Below, one piece after another: positions 45,607 to 55,816 of a stretch of 64,000 nucleotides of DNA. How positions within the stretch are numbered: the first letter of the stretch is position 1; each line of letters begins with the position of its first letter. Origin of the DNA: Bacillus shivajii (GTDB lineage: Bacteria > Bacillota > Bacilli > Bacillales > Salisediminibacteriaceae); assembly GCF_020519665.1 (NCBI RefSeq), contig NZ_CP084703.1:558001-622000 (forward strand), read 5' to 3'. The notes under the pieces are model-generated. The model did not search any database. It was not told where the DNA came from and saw nothing but the letters and a program-made list of their open reading frames with translations. Position numbers and translations under genes: made by a program.

Positions 45607-45624
45607 GTTAAGAAAAAATTTAAC
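45607..45624. promoter_or_regulatory. GbsR-type operator upstream of betaine-binding gene
   Basis: GTTAAGAAAAAATTTAAC agrees with the betA box at 16 of 18 positions and keeps the GTTAA...TTAAC ends. A further half-site GTTAAATATGTTAAG overlaps its upstream side. Confidence 0.55.
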
Positions 45625-45729
45625 GTCATAACTATAATAACACATATCTTATCTTAAAAGGGATAAGATATATTTATATGCGAGGTAGTCCATAGCTTCC
45701 TATAGACTACCTAATAACTTTTTTAAAAA

Positions 45730-46281
45730 TTAATCTTGCTGTTCTTTTGGTAAAAACTCAAATATTTTACCGTTTCTTATACTTGCCACTAAGTCATCCA
45801 ACCAGTGATAGTATGTTTTAGATTCTTGTAGTTGATCATAGTATTTTTTTGCCTCTGCAACAATTTCTGCAGTACTGGAGGAATCTTTGATGGCATCGAT
45901 TAAATCTTCTTGTGCTTCCTCAATTGCTGCCATGTTCATTTTTACTTCTCGTTCCCACATCTGACAATAAAACACCATAAATGAACGAAAGAAATTTTTC
46001 TCAGCTACATAGGTATGTTTTCTAGAACCGCGTGTAAATGTTTTTTTCACCATTTCTATTTCTTGGAGCTTACGGACACTAGTACTCATACTCGGTTTAC
46101 TCATTTCAAGCTCTGTACGCATTTCATCAAGAGTCATTTGATCTTTAAAGTACATCGTTGCATATAAATTTGCAGCAGCAGGTGTTACTCCATATAAATC
46201 CATTGTTTCTGCAATGGCACCAATGACTTTATCTTTTGCTTCTTCTATTTTCATTCTGGACTTTTCTGTAGATTCACTCAT
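45730..46281 (-). CDS. gbsR: Choline-responsive repressor GbsR
   Basis: The 183-residue MarR/GbsR-like winged-helix protein begins MSESTEKSRMKIEEAKDKVI, and the HTH reads MTLDEMRTELEMSKPSMSTS followed by VRKLQEIEMVKK. In B. subtilis GbsR represses gbsAB and opuB and is relieved by choline. Here it is divergent from gbsA, with the betaine-binding gene immediately downstream. ATG follows GAAGGAG. A GTTAAAT half-site at 46313-46319 just upstream suggests autoregulation. Confidence 0.9.
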   Translation of the reverse strand: MSESTEKSRMKIEEAKDKVIGAIAETMDLYGVTPAAANLYATMYFKDQMTLDEMRTELEMSKPSMSTSVRKLQEIEMVKKTFTRGSRKHTYVAEKNFFRSFMVFYCQMWEREVKMNMAAIEEAQEDLIDAIKDSSSTAEIVAEAKKYYDQLQESKTYYHWLDDLVASIRNGKIFEFLPKEQQD

Positions 46282-46517
46282 AAAGGCGCTCCTTCATTAT
46301 TAAGTAAAGCTTGTTAAATGTTTTTTTACTCTTTTTCACAAACTTTATGTTACAGAACTCTGATGAAATGTCAAATGGAAAACGCCATTTAAATAATCAC
46401 AAATGTCTACTAACTTAGTCATCGTAACTTTTTCTAATAACTTTTAATTATTTTCTAACCTTATATGTATTTATTTTATCTTTGACAGCCATAAAAAGAC
46501 ATGATAACATTCGAAAC

Positions 46518-46535
46518 GTTAAATAAATTTTAAAC
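46518..46535. promoter_or_regulatory. GbsR-type operator upstream of gbsA
   Basis: GTTAAATAAATTTTAAAC is an imperfect copy of the betA palindrome, 36 bases before the gbsA start. In B. subtilis GbsR blocks elongation from a site downstream of the promoter, which fits this position. Confidence 0.55.
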
Positions 46536-46571
46536 AAACTTAATATATTATAAAAATTGGAGTTGATAGAT

Positions 46572-48044
46572 TTGAGTATTAAACAACAACAATACATTAA
46601 TGGTAAATGGGTAAATGCGAATTCAGGTAATACGCGTGAAATTATTAATCCTTTTAATCAAGAAGTTATCGCTACTGTTCCAGAAGGTGATGAATCAGAT
46701 GCAAAAGTAGCAATCACTGCCGCAAGAGAAGCATTTGATCATGGGGAATGGTCTTCTACTCCACCAACAGAGCGAGGGAATATTGTAAGGAAGATTGCTG
46801 AATTAATAGAAAGAGATAAAGAAGAACTTGCTAGATTAGAATCATTAGATACTGGTAAAACAGTCGAAGAAAGCCGTGGAGACATGGATGATATCGCTGG
46901 CGTATTTCGTTATTATGCAGAGCTTGCAGATAAAAATGGAGGAGAAATGATTGATTCTCCAGTGCCAAACTCTATTAGTAAAGTGGTTCACGAACCAGTT
47001 GGTGTTTGTGGTCAGATTACACCGTGGAATTATCCATTACTTCAAGCGTCTTGGAAACTAGCTCCAGCGCTTGCGACTGGAAATACGTTAATCATGAAGC
47101 CAAGTGAAATTACACCACTTACTACTATAAAAGTATTCGAACTTATGGAAGAAGCGGGAGTCCCTGCTGGTGTTGCTAACTTAGTACTAGGTGCTGGTAA
47201 CACCGTTGGTGAAGAGTTATCAAGTAACATTGATGTCGACCTTATTTCTTTTACAGGAGGAATAGTTACTGGGAAGAAAATTATGCAAGCGGCAAGCGCT
47301 AATGTAAAGAAACTTGCACTTGAACTTGGTGGAAAGAACCCTAACATCATTTTTGCTGATGCTGATTTTGAAACAGCTGTTGACCAAGCATTAAACGCGG
47401 TATTTTTCCATGCAGGACAAATTTGTTCCGCTGGCACAAGACTGATTGTAGAAGAAAGTATACATGATGAGTTCGTTCATGCACTTGTTGAACGAGTGAA
47501 GAAATTTAAGCTAGGAAACGGCTTTGACGAAGATACACAAATGGGTCCACTTATTTCAGCTGAACACCTTGCGAAAGTGGAAGAGTATGTAGAAACAGGT
47601 ATGAAAGAAGGTGCGACATTAGCAGTTGGTGGTAGCCGTCCAGAAGAACCAGAACTACAAAATGGATTTTTCTATCTACCTACTATTTTCACTGACTGCA
47701 CAACAGACATGAGCATTGTTCAAGATGAAGCGTTTGGTCCTGTGATTACGGTTGAGAAATTCCGTGAAGAAGAGGAAGCAGTGAAGCTTGCAAATGACTC
47801 TATTTATGGACTTGCTGGTGGCGTTTGGACAAACGATACTACCAAAGCTGAACGTTGTGTAGCAAAGATGCGAATGGGGACTGTTTGGATTAATGAATTC
47901 AACCTTTACTTCCCACATGCACCATGGGGTGGATTTAAGCAGTCTGGTATTGGACGCGAACTAGGAAAACTAGGTATTGAAGAATATACAGAAACAAAGC
48001 ATATATTCCAAAACCTTAAACCTGAGCCTATTAACTGGTTCTAG
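46572..48044 (+). CDS. gbsA: Betaine aldehyde dehydrogenase
   Basis: The 490-residue enzyme oxidises betaine aldehyde to glycine betaine with NAD. It starts at TTG 46572, nine bases after GGAG, giving MSIKQQQYINGKWVNA and the same length as B. subtilis GbsA. The catalytic Cys285 lies in GQICSAG and the general base Glu251 in LELGGKNP; the cofactor block is TPWNYPLLQASWKLAPALA. It completes the choline oxidation pathway begun by BetA. Regulation by the divergent gbsR is likely. Confidence 0.93.
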   Translation: MSIKQQQYINGKWVNANSGNTREIINPFNQEVIATVPEGDESDAKVAITAAREAFDHGEWSSTPPTERGNIVRKIAELIERDKEELARLESLDTGKTVEESRGDMDDIAGVFRYYAELADKNGGEMIDSPVPNSISKVVHEPVGVCGQITPWNYPLLQASWKLAPALATGNTLIMKPSEITPLTTIKVFELMEEAGVPAGVANLVLGAGNTVGEELSSNIDVDLISFTGGIVTGKKIMQAASANVKKLALELGGKNPNIIFADADFETAVDQALNAVFFHAGQICSAGTRLIVEESIHDEFVHALVERVKKFKLGNGFDEDTQMGPLISAEHLAKVEEYVETGMKEGATLAVGGSRPEEPELQNGFFYLPTIFTDCTTDMSIVQDEAFGPVITVEKFREEEEAVKLANDSIYGLAGGVWTNDTTKAERCVAKMRMGTVWINEFNLYFPHAPWGGFKQSGIGRELGKLGIEEYTETKHIFQNLKPEPINWF

Positions 48045-48160
48045 TCATCAACCTAAACTATCGGTGTTAAAGTGACGCATGAAGGTAGTGCGTTAGATAT
48101 GAGATGGCTAAAGGTAAAGAGGTAAAAAAATCATAACATACTGTTAACATTAAGGGTTTT

Positions 48161-48208
48161 AATGGAGGCTTCTCATAAGTTCATTGAACTTTGGGAAGCC
48201 TCTTGGTG
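48161..48208 (-). pseudogene. Integrase 3'-end relic / terminator hairpin
   Basis: The minus strand reads SPRGFPKFNELMRSLH-stop, similar to the KEASxKFxxLMRSL integrase tail. On the plus strand it folds as GGAGGCTTC...GGGAAGCCTC about 120 bases after gbsA, without a long T-run. It may be a terminator for gbsA. Confidence 0.45.
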
Positions 48209-48261
48209 AATTTAATCACGCTTGAACGATTATTACTAACACCAAGAGGGAGACAAATTAC

Positions 48262-50325
48262 ATGTTTAGAAAAAAGAGTAGTATTCTTTACAAAGTACTT
48301 ATATTTATTCCGATCGCACTTATATCACTTATTCTCTTATCCTATTTCAGTTATTCTTTTTCAAAATCAGAGTTAGAAACACAAATCACGGAAAAAATGA
48401 CACATATAAACAATGAAGTCATACATAATATCGACTCACAGTTTATTGCCCATCAACGAATTGGGGAGTCTATTGCCGCGCTTATTGAGGCTACTGGTAC
48501 AGATATTGATCAAGAAGGCTATGCAGAAACGCTAAAACATGCCGTACAAATTAATGAAGATACGTTTGGAACGGGAGTATGGTTTGAGCCATATCAATAC
48601 GACGAGGAACGACGTTATTTCGGCCCGTACGTCTATGAAGATAACGGTCAAACCTTTTTTACTGACGAATATGAATCCGCTCAATACGACTATCATAGTC
48701 ATGAATGGTATCAAGTAGGAAGAGAACAAGGGACAGTTGTATGGACAGAACCATATTATGATGAAACACTAGATATGACAATGATTACAACGACAATCCC
48801 ATTTTATGATCAACAAGGAAGTTTTCTAGGCGTTGTTACTAGTGACATTGATATTACGAACATTCAAAACTTAGTGATGGAAATAGAAACTGTAGATGAA
48901 GGATGGGCATTTCTAGTTGGTGAAGGTGGAGAGTTTATTGCTCACGCAGATCAATCAAAAGTGATGCAAGCGACTCTACATGACGAGGATGAGTTAGGAG
49001 CCATTAGTAGTGAATTAATGAATAATGAATCTGGTATGATCACTACTTCCCTACAAAATGGTGATTCTCAAGTTTTTTATCAAGAGATTCCTAGAACCGG
49101 TTGGAAGCTAGCTCTAGTAGTTCCAGAAGATGAAGCTTATGCTCCATTAAACACACTGCTAAATCAAATTCTTATTGTTAGCTCAATCATTATTATAAGT
49201 TTAGTCATCGTCGGTTTCATTATTGGAAAAAGACTAATTAAACCAATTGTATCACTGAACAAAGAAGTCAATAAACTCGCTAATGGAGATTTATCCGTAA
49301 CAATAAAACCTACGACAAATGACGAAATCGGACAGTTAACGACGAACTTTAATGAAATGGTTCAAAATATCCGTGACCTTATTCAAACTGTAAAGCGATC
49401 GGTAAATACCGTATCTCACTCTTCTGATCACTTAAGTGCAATATCTGAAGAAACAACGGCTTCAAGTGAAGAGGTTAATCGAGCAATCGAAGAAATTGTC
49501 AAAGGGACAAATGATACGGCCTCTTATGCTGAAGATACGAATCAAAGTACACTTGCATTGTCAGACCAAATCGACCAATTGAAAAAACAAACAGATTTAG
49601 CTTTAGAAAAATCGAGTAAGGCACATGAACTGAATGATAATGGAATGACACAAGTCCAACGACTAAAAGAGAAATCAGATGAATCAAATAGCGTGATTGA
49701 CTCTGTTGGGAACACTGTAGAAGGATTATCATCAAAAGTGAAAGAAATTCAAAAAGTCATCCAAACAATTAATGATATTTCTGATCAAACAAATCTACTA
49801 GCTCTTAACGCTTCTATAGAAGCAGCTCGAGCTGGTGAAGCTGGGAAAGGCTTTGCAGTCGTTGCGGATGAAGTCCGAAAGTTAGCTGAAGAAACGTCAA
49901 ACGCGACTGATTTAGTTCGTGACACCCTTAAAGGCATTCAAACTGAATCAGATGAAGCTTTAAATAAGATGGTCAGTACAAAAGAGATTGTATCTGAGCA
50001 AAATCAATTCGTTGAAAACACGGAGACAAGTTTTAAAGAAATTTCGATGATCATTGATGAAATGACAACTTCAATTACAAGTGCTTCTAAAGAGATTAAT
50101 GAAGTCAATGAGTTTAAAGAAAATGTCGTAGATGCGATCCAAAATATTCTTTCACTCGCTCAAGAAAGTTCAGCTGCTTGCGAACAAGTAAACGCATCTT
50201 CTGATGAACAATTACTTGCCCTGCAATCTATTACAGACTCGGCAGAAAAACTGAAACACTCAAGTGAGGATTTAGTCCATGTGATGAATCGCTTCACCGA
50301 TCATAACGAACAAGAAAGTAATTAA
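48262..50325 (+). CDS. Methyl-accepting chemotaxis protein with Cache sensor
   Basis: The 687-residue chemoreceptor has a first membrane helix (about 12-32), an extracytoplasmic double-Cache-type domain (about 35-285, with [20 protein letters not shown] and [16 protein letters not shown]), a second helix (about 297-318), a HAMP domain, and a signalling domain whose hairpin tip reads [20 protein letters not shown]. The Cache layout suggests amino-acid or small organic ligand sensing. ATG follows AAGAGGGAG. It is not next to other chemotaxis genes. Confidence 0.9.
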   Translation: MFRKKSSILYKVLIFIPIALISLILLSYFSYSFSKSELETQITEKMTHINNEVIHNIDSQFIAHQRIGESIAALIEATGTDIDQEGYAETLKHAVQINEDTFGTGVWFEPYQYDEERRYFGPYVYEDNGQTFFTDEYESAQYDYHSHEWYQVGREQGTVVWTEPYYDETLDMTMITTTIPFYDQQGSFLGVVTSDIDITNIQNLVMEIETVDEGWAFLVGEGGEFIAHADQSKVMQATLHDEDELGAISSELMNNESGMITTSLQNGDSQVFYQEIPRTGWKLALVVPEDEAYAPLNTLLNQILIVSSIIIISLVIVGFIIGKRLIKPIVSLNKEVNKLANGDLSVTIKPTTNDEIGQLTTNFNEMVQNIRDLIQTVKRSVNTVSHSSDHLSAISEETTASSEEVNRAIEEIVKGTNDTASYAEDTNQSTLALSDQIDQLKKQTDLALEKSSKAHELNDNGMTQVQRLKEKSDESNSVIDSVGNTVEGLSSKVKEIQKVIQTINDISDQTNLLALNASIEAARAGEAGKGFAVVADEVRKLAEETSNATDLVRDTLKGIQTESDEALNKMVSTKEIVSEQNQFVENTETSFKEISMIIDEMTTSITSASKEINEVNEFKENVVDAIQNILSLAQESSAACEQVNASSDEQLLALQSITDSAEKLKHSSEDLVHVMNRFTDHNEQESN

Positions 50326-50338
50326 AACGTAACGAAGC

Positions 50339-50373
50339 CCTTCTCATTAACGATTGAGAAGGTTTTTTTTACA
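50339..50373 (+). terminator. Terminator after Cache chemoreceptor gene
   Basis: CCTTCTCATTAAC and TTGAGAAGG pair and are followed by eight T, 14 bases after the stop codon. Confidence 0.85.
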
Positions 50374-50581
50374 CTTTAAGAATTTTTAACTTTGCTAAAG
50401 GATTAAAGTATAACGGCAACTAAGGCTTTCGCCATTAGGACTTGGCGATAAGCCAAGTTTTGTTTAGAGGAAGTAAACATTCAATTTACTCAGTCTTTAT
50501 CTCGATCATTTGTACAACCATATTCCTTCATTATGATGGATAAATGATAAATGGTTTCTAAGTTATCAAACCTATTCTAAC

Positions 50582-50726
50582 GAATCAATTTCATAATTAC
50601 GTTTTTTGCGCAGTGAAACGAATGATATTATAAATATTTCATTAAGTGTACGTTTTATCTGGAAGTGAAGTTCACACTCATCATTCGGAATTTCGCATCA
50701 TATTTTTAGTTATGAAATTGATTCAA
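50582..50726. mobile_element. MITE-like element, copy C (inverted, centre deleted)
   Basis: GAATCAATTTCATAA and TTATGAAATTGATTC bound 145 bases that match both outer parts of the element at 21769-22181 in inverted order, with the centre missing. A displaced piece of the centre (CGGCAACTAAGGC and AAGCCAAGTTTTGTTTA) lies at about 50411-50470, also inverted. Confidence 0.65.
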
Positions 50727-50970
50727 CTAGTAAAAAAGGTGAAATATAGTGATATATCAATATATTATAGCTGTAATGGGTGTTTCGGTAGGAGTGTGAT
50801 TTATAAAGGGGATAGTTTTATTAAAATAATATATTTTAATTTTTAGAAAATGTCGAAAAGTAGCATTGCTAGTCAATATTGACTATGATAAACTTATTTT
50901 CATGCTTATATGGTTCAATATAACTATTTGCGGAAAAGTGAATACGTAGGTGTGGGAGGAGTTTGAGATC

Positions 50971-52677
50971 ATGTCAAAATGGAAAAGATTTAAGGCCATG
51001 TCATTATGGAAAAGACTTGGCATTCGTTTGAAGTTACTTTTAACTTTTGCAGTCATTTTAGTAATGTTTACAATCGGTTTTGCTGTTAGTTTTTTACAAT
51101 TGAATAGTGTTGAAGAAGAGATCAATACGCTAGAGCGTCGTGCAGAACGTGCAGTGTTAGTGACAGATATAGCAGCACTAACTAGGGGGAAGTTTATCCC
51201 CATTAGTGAATATGCTAGAACAGGTGAATTCGATGAAGAGCTTTATATGGAACGAGATGAAACATTATTAAACATTTTAAACGAAATCGAAGGTCTTATG
51301 AATACAGAAGAACAGCAAGAGTTGTTTCAATTGATCGTACATAATAATGAAAGTATGGATGAATATAAGGATGAGTTGTTAAGAAGTACAATTAGAGTGG
51401 ATTCAATTATGCTTTACTTAAACGAGATCCGAGAAGAGTCAGCGATGGCTGCTCTAGAACTCTCAGATTCCGTCCTTGAAGATATGTCTTCTGCAGGTGA
51501 CGAGGCAAATGGAGCCATTAATAATACGAAATTCATTTTTGCAATTTCATTAATTACCGCAATGGTTGTTGGTTCGATTTTATTTGTATTGTTTAGTAAC
51601 AATATGACACGTACATTAACCCGTGTAACGACGATTGCTTCAAACATTAGTAAAGGGAACCTTCAAGTCGAGAAGGTTCAAACAAGTTCAGAGGATGAAC
51701 TTGGAAAACTAAGTGGTTACATGAATGAAATGGTTGATAGTTTGAGAGACTTATTGAATCAAATTTCTGATACTTCACAACAAGTAGCAGCCTCTTCTGA
51801 ACAACTGACCGCTAGTGCAGAAGAAACGAGTAAAGCAACAGATAGTATTTCTTCATCCATTCAAGAAGTAGCCTCAGGTTCGGAAAGGCAAGTAGACAGT
51901 GTTAATTATGTCACGAATACGGTTACTGAGATTTCTACTGGTATGGAGCAAATTGCTAGTAGTATGGAGCAAGTAAATGAGTCTTCATTAACGACTAGTA
52001 AAAAATCAGAAGAAGGTTCAAACGTGATTCAACAAGTTGTTAATCAGATGAATCTGATTAATGAAAAGACAAGTTCCACTTCAAACAGTGTAGAACAATT
52101 AAGTGAGAAATCGAATGAGATTGGGAAGATCATTAACCTCATAACGGATGTTGCAGAACAGACAAACTTATTAGCACTTAACGCAGCAATTGAAGCTGCA
52201 AGGGCAGGAGAACATGGGAAAGGTTTTGCCGTAGTTGCAGATGAAGTAAGGAAACTAGCAGAACAATCGAGTAACTCGGCAGGACAGATCCGTTCCTTAA
52301 TTGAAGATATACAAATAGGAGTAGATGAATCAGTTTCTTCGATGGGTGAAGGTCGTAAGTCAGTAGAAGAAGGTATTGCTTTAGTCGATCACGCAGGGGA
52401 AACGTTTGAGGAAATCTCTACAGCAATTCAGGATGTGTCGACACAAGTTCAAGAAGTTTCCGCTTCGGTGCAACAGATTACTTCAAGTACTGAATCTATG
52501 CGAAGTTCTGTTGAAGAATCAGGAGACATTGCAAGAAATTCTGCAAATAATACACAAAACGTTGCAGCCTCTGCAGAAGAGCAGCATGCATCAATGGAAG
52601 AAATCTCATCATCTGCAGAAACACTTAGTCGGATGGCAGAAGATTTACAAAGTTCGGTTAAGAAGTTTAAGTTATAA
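50971..52677 (+). CDS. Methyl-accepting chemotaxis protein with four-helix-bundle sensor
   Basis: The 568-residue chemoreceptor starts at ATG 50971 behind GGGAGGAG. It has a helix at about 26-48, a helical extracytoplasmic domain of the 4HB/Tar type (about 50-190), a second helix (about 193-214), a HAMP region, and a signalling tip [20 protein letters not shown]. It is distinct in sensor type from the Cache receptor at 48262, so the pair is not a recent duplication. Confidence 0.88.
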   Translation: MSKWKRFKAMSLWKRLGIRLKLLLTFAVILVMFTIGFAVSFLQLNSVEEEINTLERRAERAVLVTDIAALTRGKFIPISEYARTGEFDEELYMERDETLLNILNEIEGLMNTEEQQELFQLIVHNNESMDEYKDELLRSTIRVDSIMLYLNEIREESAMAALELSDSVLEDMSSAGDEANGAINNTKFIFAISLITAMVVGSILFVLFSNNMTRTLTRVTTIASNISKGNLQVEKVQTSSEDELGKLSGYMNEMVDSLRDLLNQISDTSQQVAASSEQLTASAEETSKATDSISSSIQEVASGSERQVDSVNYVTNTVTEISTGMEQIASSMEQVNESSLTTSKKSEEGSNVIQQVVNQMNLINEKTSSTSNSVEQLSEKSNEIGKIINLITDVAEQTNLLALNAAIEAARAGEHGKGFAVVADEVRKLAEQSSNSAGQIRSLIEDIQIGVDESVSSMGEGRKSVEEGIALVDHAGETFEEISTAIQDVSTQVQEVSASVQQITSSTESMRSSVEESGDIARNSANNTQNVAASAEEQHASMEEISSSAETLSRMAEDLQSSVKKFKL

Positions 52678-52692
52678 TATAAAAAATCATTT

Positions 52693-52739
52693 GAGGTCGT
52701 CTAATGAGTGGTCATCCATTTATTGCGGCCTCTTTTTTA
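52693..52739 (+). terminator. Terminator after second chemoreceptor gene
   Basis: GAGGTCGTC and GCGGCCTC pair imperfectly, with an inner ATGAGTGGTCAT hairpin, followed by TTTTTT, 16 bases after the stop codon. Confidence 0.65.
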
Positions 52740-52740
52740 T

Positions 52741-52935
52741 ACGTTAAGCAGCACCTAAAAATGTTAGGAAAGAAGATCCTCGACGTAGTCAAAATTTGTA
52801 CGTGTACAGTTATGTTCACCGGCTAAATACCCGACATCCTGTCGGAACGCCGGTGTTAGCACGTCCTGTGTGTTACAACTACGGTTATCCATTAACGGAA
52901 GGGTCGGCAATCGCCGAGTTTTCTTTATATTGTAT
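52741..52935. repeat. GC-rich dispersed repeat, copy 2
   Basis: It contains TTCACCGGCTAAATACCCG, CGGAACGCCGGTGTTAGCAC and GCAATCGCCGAGTTTTC, in the same order as 33710-33965 but with a shorter middle. It is non-coding. Confidence 0.6.
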
Positions 52936-53064
52936 AGTGTGGTTGTTTTACCCGGTCTAGAATTGGCAAGTTGCAGAATGTTGTTTTACCATTAAGGGGT
53001 AAATAATAAAAATTGGTATAATATGAAATTGTATAAAGACAAGACGTGAGACGAGAAGGTGACA

Positions 53065-54096
53065 ATGATGAGACCGCAAAAGTTAATTGGAAGAAGAATT
53101 ATAAAAACGGCCATTTCAGTTTTTATAACAGCGATGATTTGTCTATATTTAGGGCTGCCAGCTGAGTTTGCGATTATTGCTGCGATCGTAACGATTGAAC
53201 CGACAGCGTCTGATTCAATTAGAAGAGGTCTCGTACGTTTACCTGCTTCTGCAATTGGTGCTGCTTTAGCAGTTTTATTTGTCGCTCTTTTCGGGGAGTC
53301 TCCACTGTCTTATACATTAGCAGCAGTATGTACGATTTTTTTATGTCAAAGACTAAAACTCCATGCAGGGATATTAGTCGCAACGTTAACTGCAGTTGCG
53401 ATGATCCCAGATATTCATGATAATTACATGCTAGCCTTTTTGTCACGGTTAGGTACAACGATGATTGGTTTAGGCGTTTCTTCAATTGTGAATTTCACGA
53501 TGTTACCACCAAAATATACACCATTAATCGAAAATAGGTTAGAACCGAACATTCTCCTAGCCAGAACGGTCCTTTCCGATACGGTTGAACGTATCGTGGA
53601 AAGAAAATATGTAGAACGTCCAAATGCTAGTCGAGATTACTTGAAGTTAAGGCAGTCGGTTGAAAAGACAGCTGCGCTTTTTCAATTTCAAGAAAAGGAA
53701 TGGAAGTACCATAAAGTAAAGTTGAGTGAATATCGATATTTTGCAAAACTCAAGCAAGTGAATACGATCATGCAAAAAATTACCCTTCATCTCGGGAATT
53801 TGCAATACGTAAATGAACCTGGAAACTTTCATGAACGTGAAAAGGAATTAGTGTTAAATGTAACGCGTTCATTGTGTGATATATTACAAAGTGATAAGTA
53901 TGAGATTCCAGATGAACATTATGCTTACATACATGACTTAGACCAAACACTAAAATATGAAAGCAATCAAATGAAAAAATCTGAAGAATACTTTCATCAC
54001 TTTACAACGAAACGAATATTATATTTTCAGTTGCTGTCTATTCACGATTCTTTAGAGGAGCTTGAACATATATTTAGGGGTGGAAAAAGCCATTAA
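53065..54096 (+). CDS. Aromatic acid exporter family (ArAE/FUSC, DUF939) protein
   Basis: This protein of about 343 residues has an N-terminal membrane part with five or six helices (about 13-145) that begins with the family-typical GRRIIKTAISVFITAMICLY and contains EPTASDSIRRGLVRLPASAIG, then a long helical cytosolic domain. Members are thought to export aromatic or amphipathic compounds, without proof for the Firmicute ones. The start is ATG 53065 or 53068, behind GAGAAGGTG. It stands alone. Confidence 0.8.
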   Translation: MMRPQKLIGRRIIKTAISVFITAMICLYLGLPAEFAIIAAIVTIEPTASDSIRRGLVRLPASAIGAALAVLFVALFGESPLSYTLAAVCTIFLCQRLKLHAGILVATLTAVAMIPDIHDNYMLAFLSRLGTTMIGLGVSSIVNFTMLPPKYTPLIENRLEPNILLARTVLSDTVERIVERKYVERPNASRDYLKLRQSVEKTAALFQFQEKEWKYHKVKLSEYRYFAKLKQVNTIMQKITLHLGNLQYVNEPGNFHEREKELVLNVTRSLCDILQSDKYEIPDEHYAYIHDLDQTLKYESNQMKKSEEYFHHFTTKRILYFQLLSIHDSLEELEHIFRGGKSH

Positions 54097-54349
54097 GTCT
54101 TTACCTTTATGAAAACATGTATCACCTTTTTAGGGAGGTACATTAAAAGGGACACAGTTTAACAGAAGGGGTGATTTTCATTGAATTTGGAAGACAGTAC
54201 TTATTGTCATTATTTGCAATGAATGTGGTTCAGGCAAGCCTCCCCTCATGATTTACTGGAAAGATCGTTTTTTAGTCCAGAGGGTGAGGCTTTACACCGG
54301 CGTTTTTGTCTTTTCTTGGTAAAGCAATCATGAGAGATTTGTTTATATC
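54097..54349. other. Intergenic region with a large hairpin and a tiny ORF
   Basis: A 13-codon frame starts at TTG 54181 behind AGAAGGGGTG. A hairpin at about 54236-54294 pairs AAGCCTC with GAGGCTT and CTGGA with TCCAG around a T-rich loop. No larger gene is seen. Confidence 0.3.
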
Positions 54350-54644
54350 TGAATCAATTTCATGACTCAAAATATGATGCCAAATTCCGAATGATGTGCG
54401 TGAACTTCACTTCAGACGGACGCTTTCCCGAGGGCTTGTCTTCAGCTAACTTAGGCTCGATTACTCTTCACCTAAGTGGATCTTCAGACTGCACTGATCC
54501 TCTGGGAGTCGCCGCCTTTCGTTACGATCACTTCTAAACAAAACTTGTCTTTTCGCTAATTTTTAATGGCGAAAGCCTTAGTTGCCGTTAAACTATCGAC
54601 CATTTGTTTCATTGCGCAAAAAACTGAATGATGAAATTGATTCA
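54350..54644. mobile_element. MITE-like element, copy B
   Basis: The element of about 295 bases starts TGAATCAATTTCATGA and ends ATGAAATTGATTCA. Most of its length matches the left three-quarters of copy A at 21769-22181 in the same orientation. It ends right at the stop codon of the PlcR-like gene. Confidence 0.7.
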
Positions 54645-54645
54645 T

Positions 54646-55536
54646 CTATATTTTTATTTGGTGAAGTTTTTCGATTTCCTCATCTACATAGGAGACGAAC
54701 TTTTTGTTTTTCTTAATTTCAAAGATAAACTTTGCCTTTTTCATATCCTCTAGAGCGTGACAGACCTTTTCTCCATCAAATAAAAGCAGGCTCTTCCCTC
54801 GCTGGTAGTAGAGTTCACCTAACATATAAATGGAGTTAATGTTTAAACAGGCTAACACCCCTTTATGTGCAAGGTCTTTTGATTCTTTAAATTTGTTAAG
54901 GCGATATTTATTTTTACTCGCATTGAATAAAATTCGAAGGTAAATCTTTTCGTCGCTAAACAGTGGGAGGTTTACACATTGTTGAAGTAAATCTTCGTAA
55001 ATTTGCTCAGCGGTTTCTGTGTCACCTTCGATACTATGAATAATGGCGATGCTTGATAGGATATCAAGTTCTCTTTCTGAACGATTTCTCTTTGTTGTCG
55101 TAGCTAAAGATAAGGCATCATTGAGTAAAGATAATGCTCTTTTTTTGTCATGATAAAGGTGATAAACACAAATCCCTTCTCTCCATAAAAGGTATTGCTT
55201 TAATTCCTTGGTCTGGAATAGAGGATTGTTTTTTTCTAATTTTATGATTTCGAGTACTTCTGCATAGTTTGCATGGTCCATACTTTTTGCTATATTATTC
55301 ATGACGTCTTGAATATAGTTTACTTTTGTAGAGTTTGCCAATTGATCAAAGAAGTAATTCATACTAACACCTAAGCGCACAGCAAGATGCGATAATACGT
55401 AAGCAGATGGATGGACTTCGCTTTTCTCTAATTTACTTATATAGCTTTGATGACAAATCCCTTCGCAAAGCTCGGCTTGAGAAATACCATAAAATTGTCT
55501 TAACTCCTTTATTTTTCTCCCTAGCTGCACCGCCAT
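54646..55536 (-). CDS. PlcR-like quorum-sensing regulator (RRNPP family)
   Basis: The 296-residue regulator has an N-terminal XRE helix-turn-helix (about 7-62, GISQAELCEGICHQSYISKL) and a TPR-type C-terminal domain. The ICHQS motif of the HTH and the C-terminal INSIYMLGELYYQRGKSLL match PlcR of the B. cereus group in place and sequence. PlcR is activated by the re-imported peptide PapR. Here a PapR-like gene lies divergently 172 bases away, at 55709. ATG follows AAAGGAGG. It probably controls the divergent papR-like and cysteine-rich peptide genes through the palindrome at 55647-55667. Confidence 0.85.
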   Translation of the reverse strand: MAVQLGRKIKELRQFYGISQAELCEGICHQSYISKLEKSEVHPSAYVLSHLAVRLGVSMNYFFDQLANSTKVNYIQDVMNNIAKSMDHANYAEVLEIIKLEKNNPLFQTKELKQYLLWREGICVYHLYHDKKRALSLLNDALSLATTTKRNRSERELDILSSIAIIHSIEGDTETAEQIYEDLLQQCVNLPLFSDEKIYLRILFNASKNKYRLNKFKESKDLAHKGVLACLNINSIYMLGELYYQRGKSLLLFDGEKVCHALEDMKKAKFIFEIKKNKKFVSYVDEEIEKLHQIKI

Positions 55537-55646
55537 CTTTTACCTCCTTTTTAACATTATTCCTATATTCATCATTTTATTGAAAAAAAGAAGATAAGAT
55601 AAGTATTAATATTCCTAATATTTGTTAATGACCTCTAGTCCGAATT

Positions 55647-55667
55647 ACACAAAAATGTCATTTGTGT
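55647..55667. promoter_or_regulatory. Palindromic operator in the plcR-papR-like intergenic region
   Basis: ACACAAA-N7-TTTGTGT is a perfect inverted repeat (arms 7). It ends 15 bases before TATAAT (55683-55688), which is followed by the papR-like gene. It differs from the B. cereus PlcR box (TATGNAN4TNCATA), but the position is right for an activator site. Confidence 0.55.
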
Positions 55668-55708
55668 GAAAATAATGGTAATTATAATAGGGGGGAGGGG
55701 AGAAGCTT

Positions 55709-55816
55709 ATGAAAAAACTACTATTTTCTTTACTCATTCTTTCTATGTTTACTATGCCACTAGAAACAGCGGGCGATGTGAAACCAAATGAAGATATTCC
55801 GTTTAAGCATGGGTAA
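55709..55816 (+). CDS. PapR-like signalling pro-peptide
   Basis: A 35-residue frame starts at ATG 55709 behind GGGGGAGGGGAG. It has a Lys-Lys-led hydrophobic signal sequence (MKKLLFSLLILSMFTMPLET) and a polar C-terminus AGDVKPNEDIPFKHG. PapR of B. cereus is built the same way and ends in (A/S)D-(L/M)-PFE(F/H), the active heptapeptide; here the equivalent is EDIPFKHG. The promoter has TATAAT at 55683. It is divergent from the PlcR-like gene. After export and cleavage the C-terminal peptide would be re-imported by an Opp system and bind the regulator. Confidence 0.75.
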   Translation: MKKLLFSLLILSMFTMPLETAGDVKPNEDIPFKHG

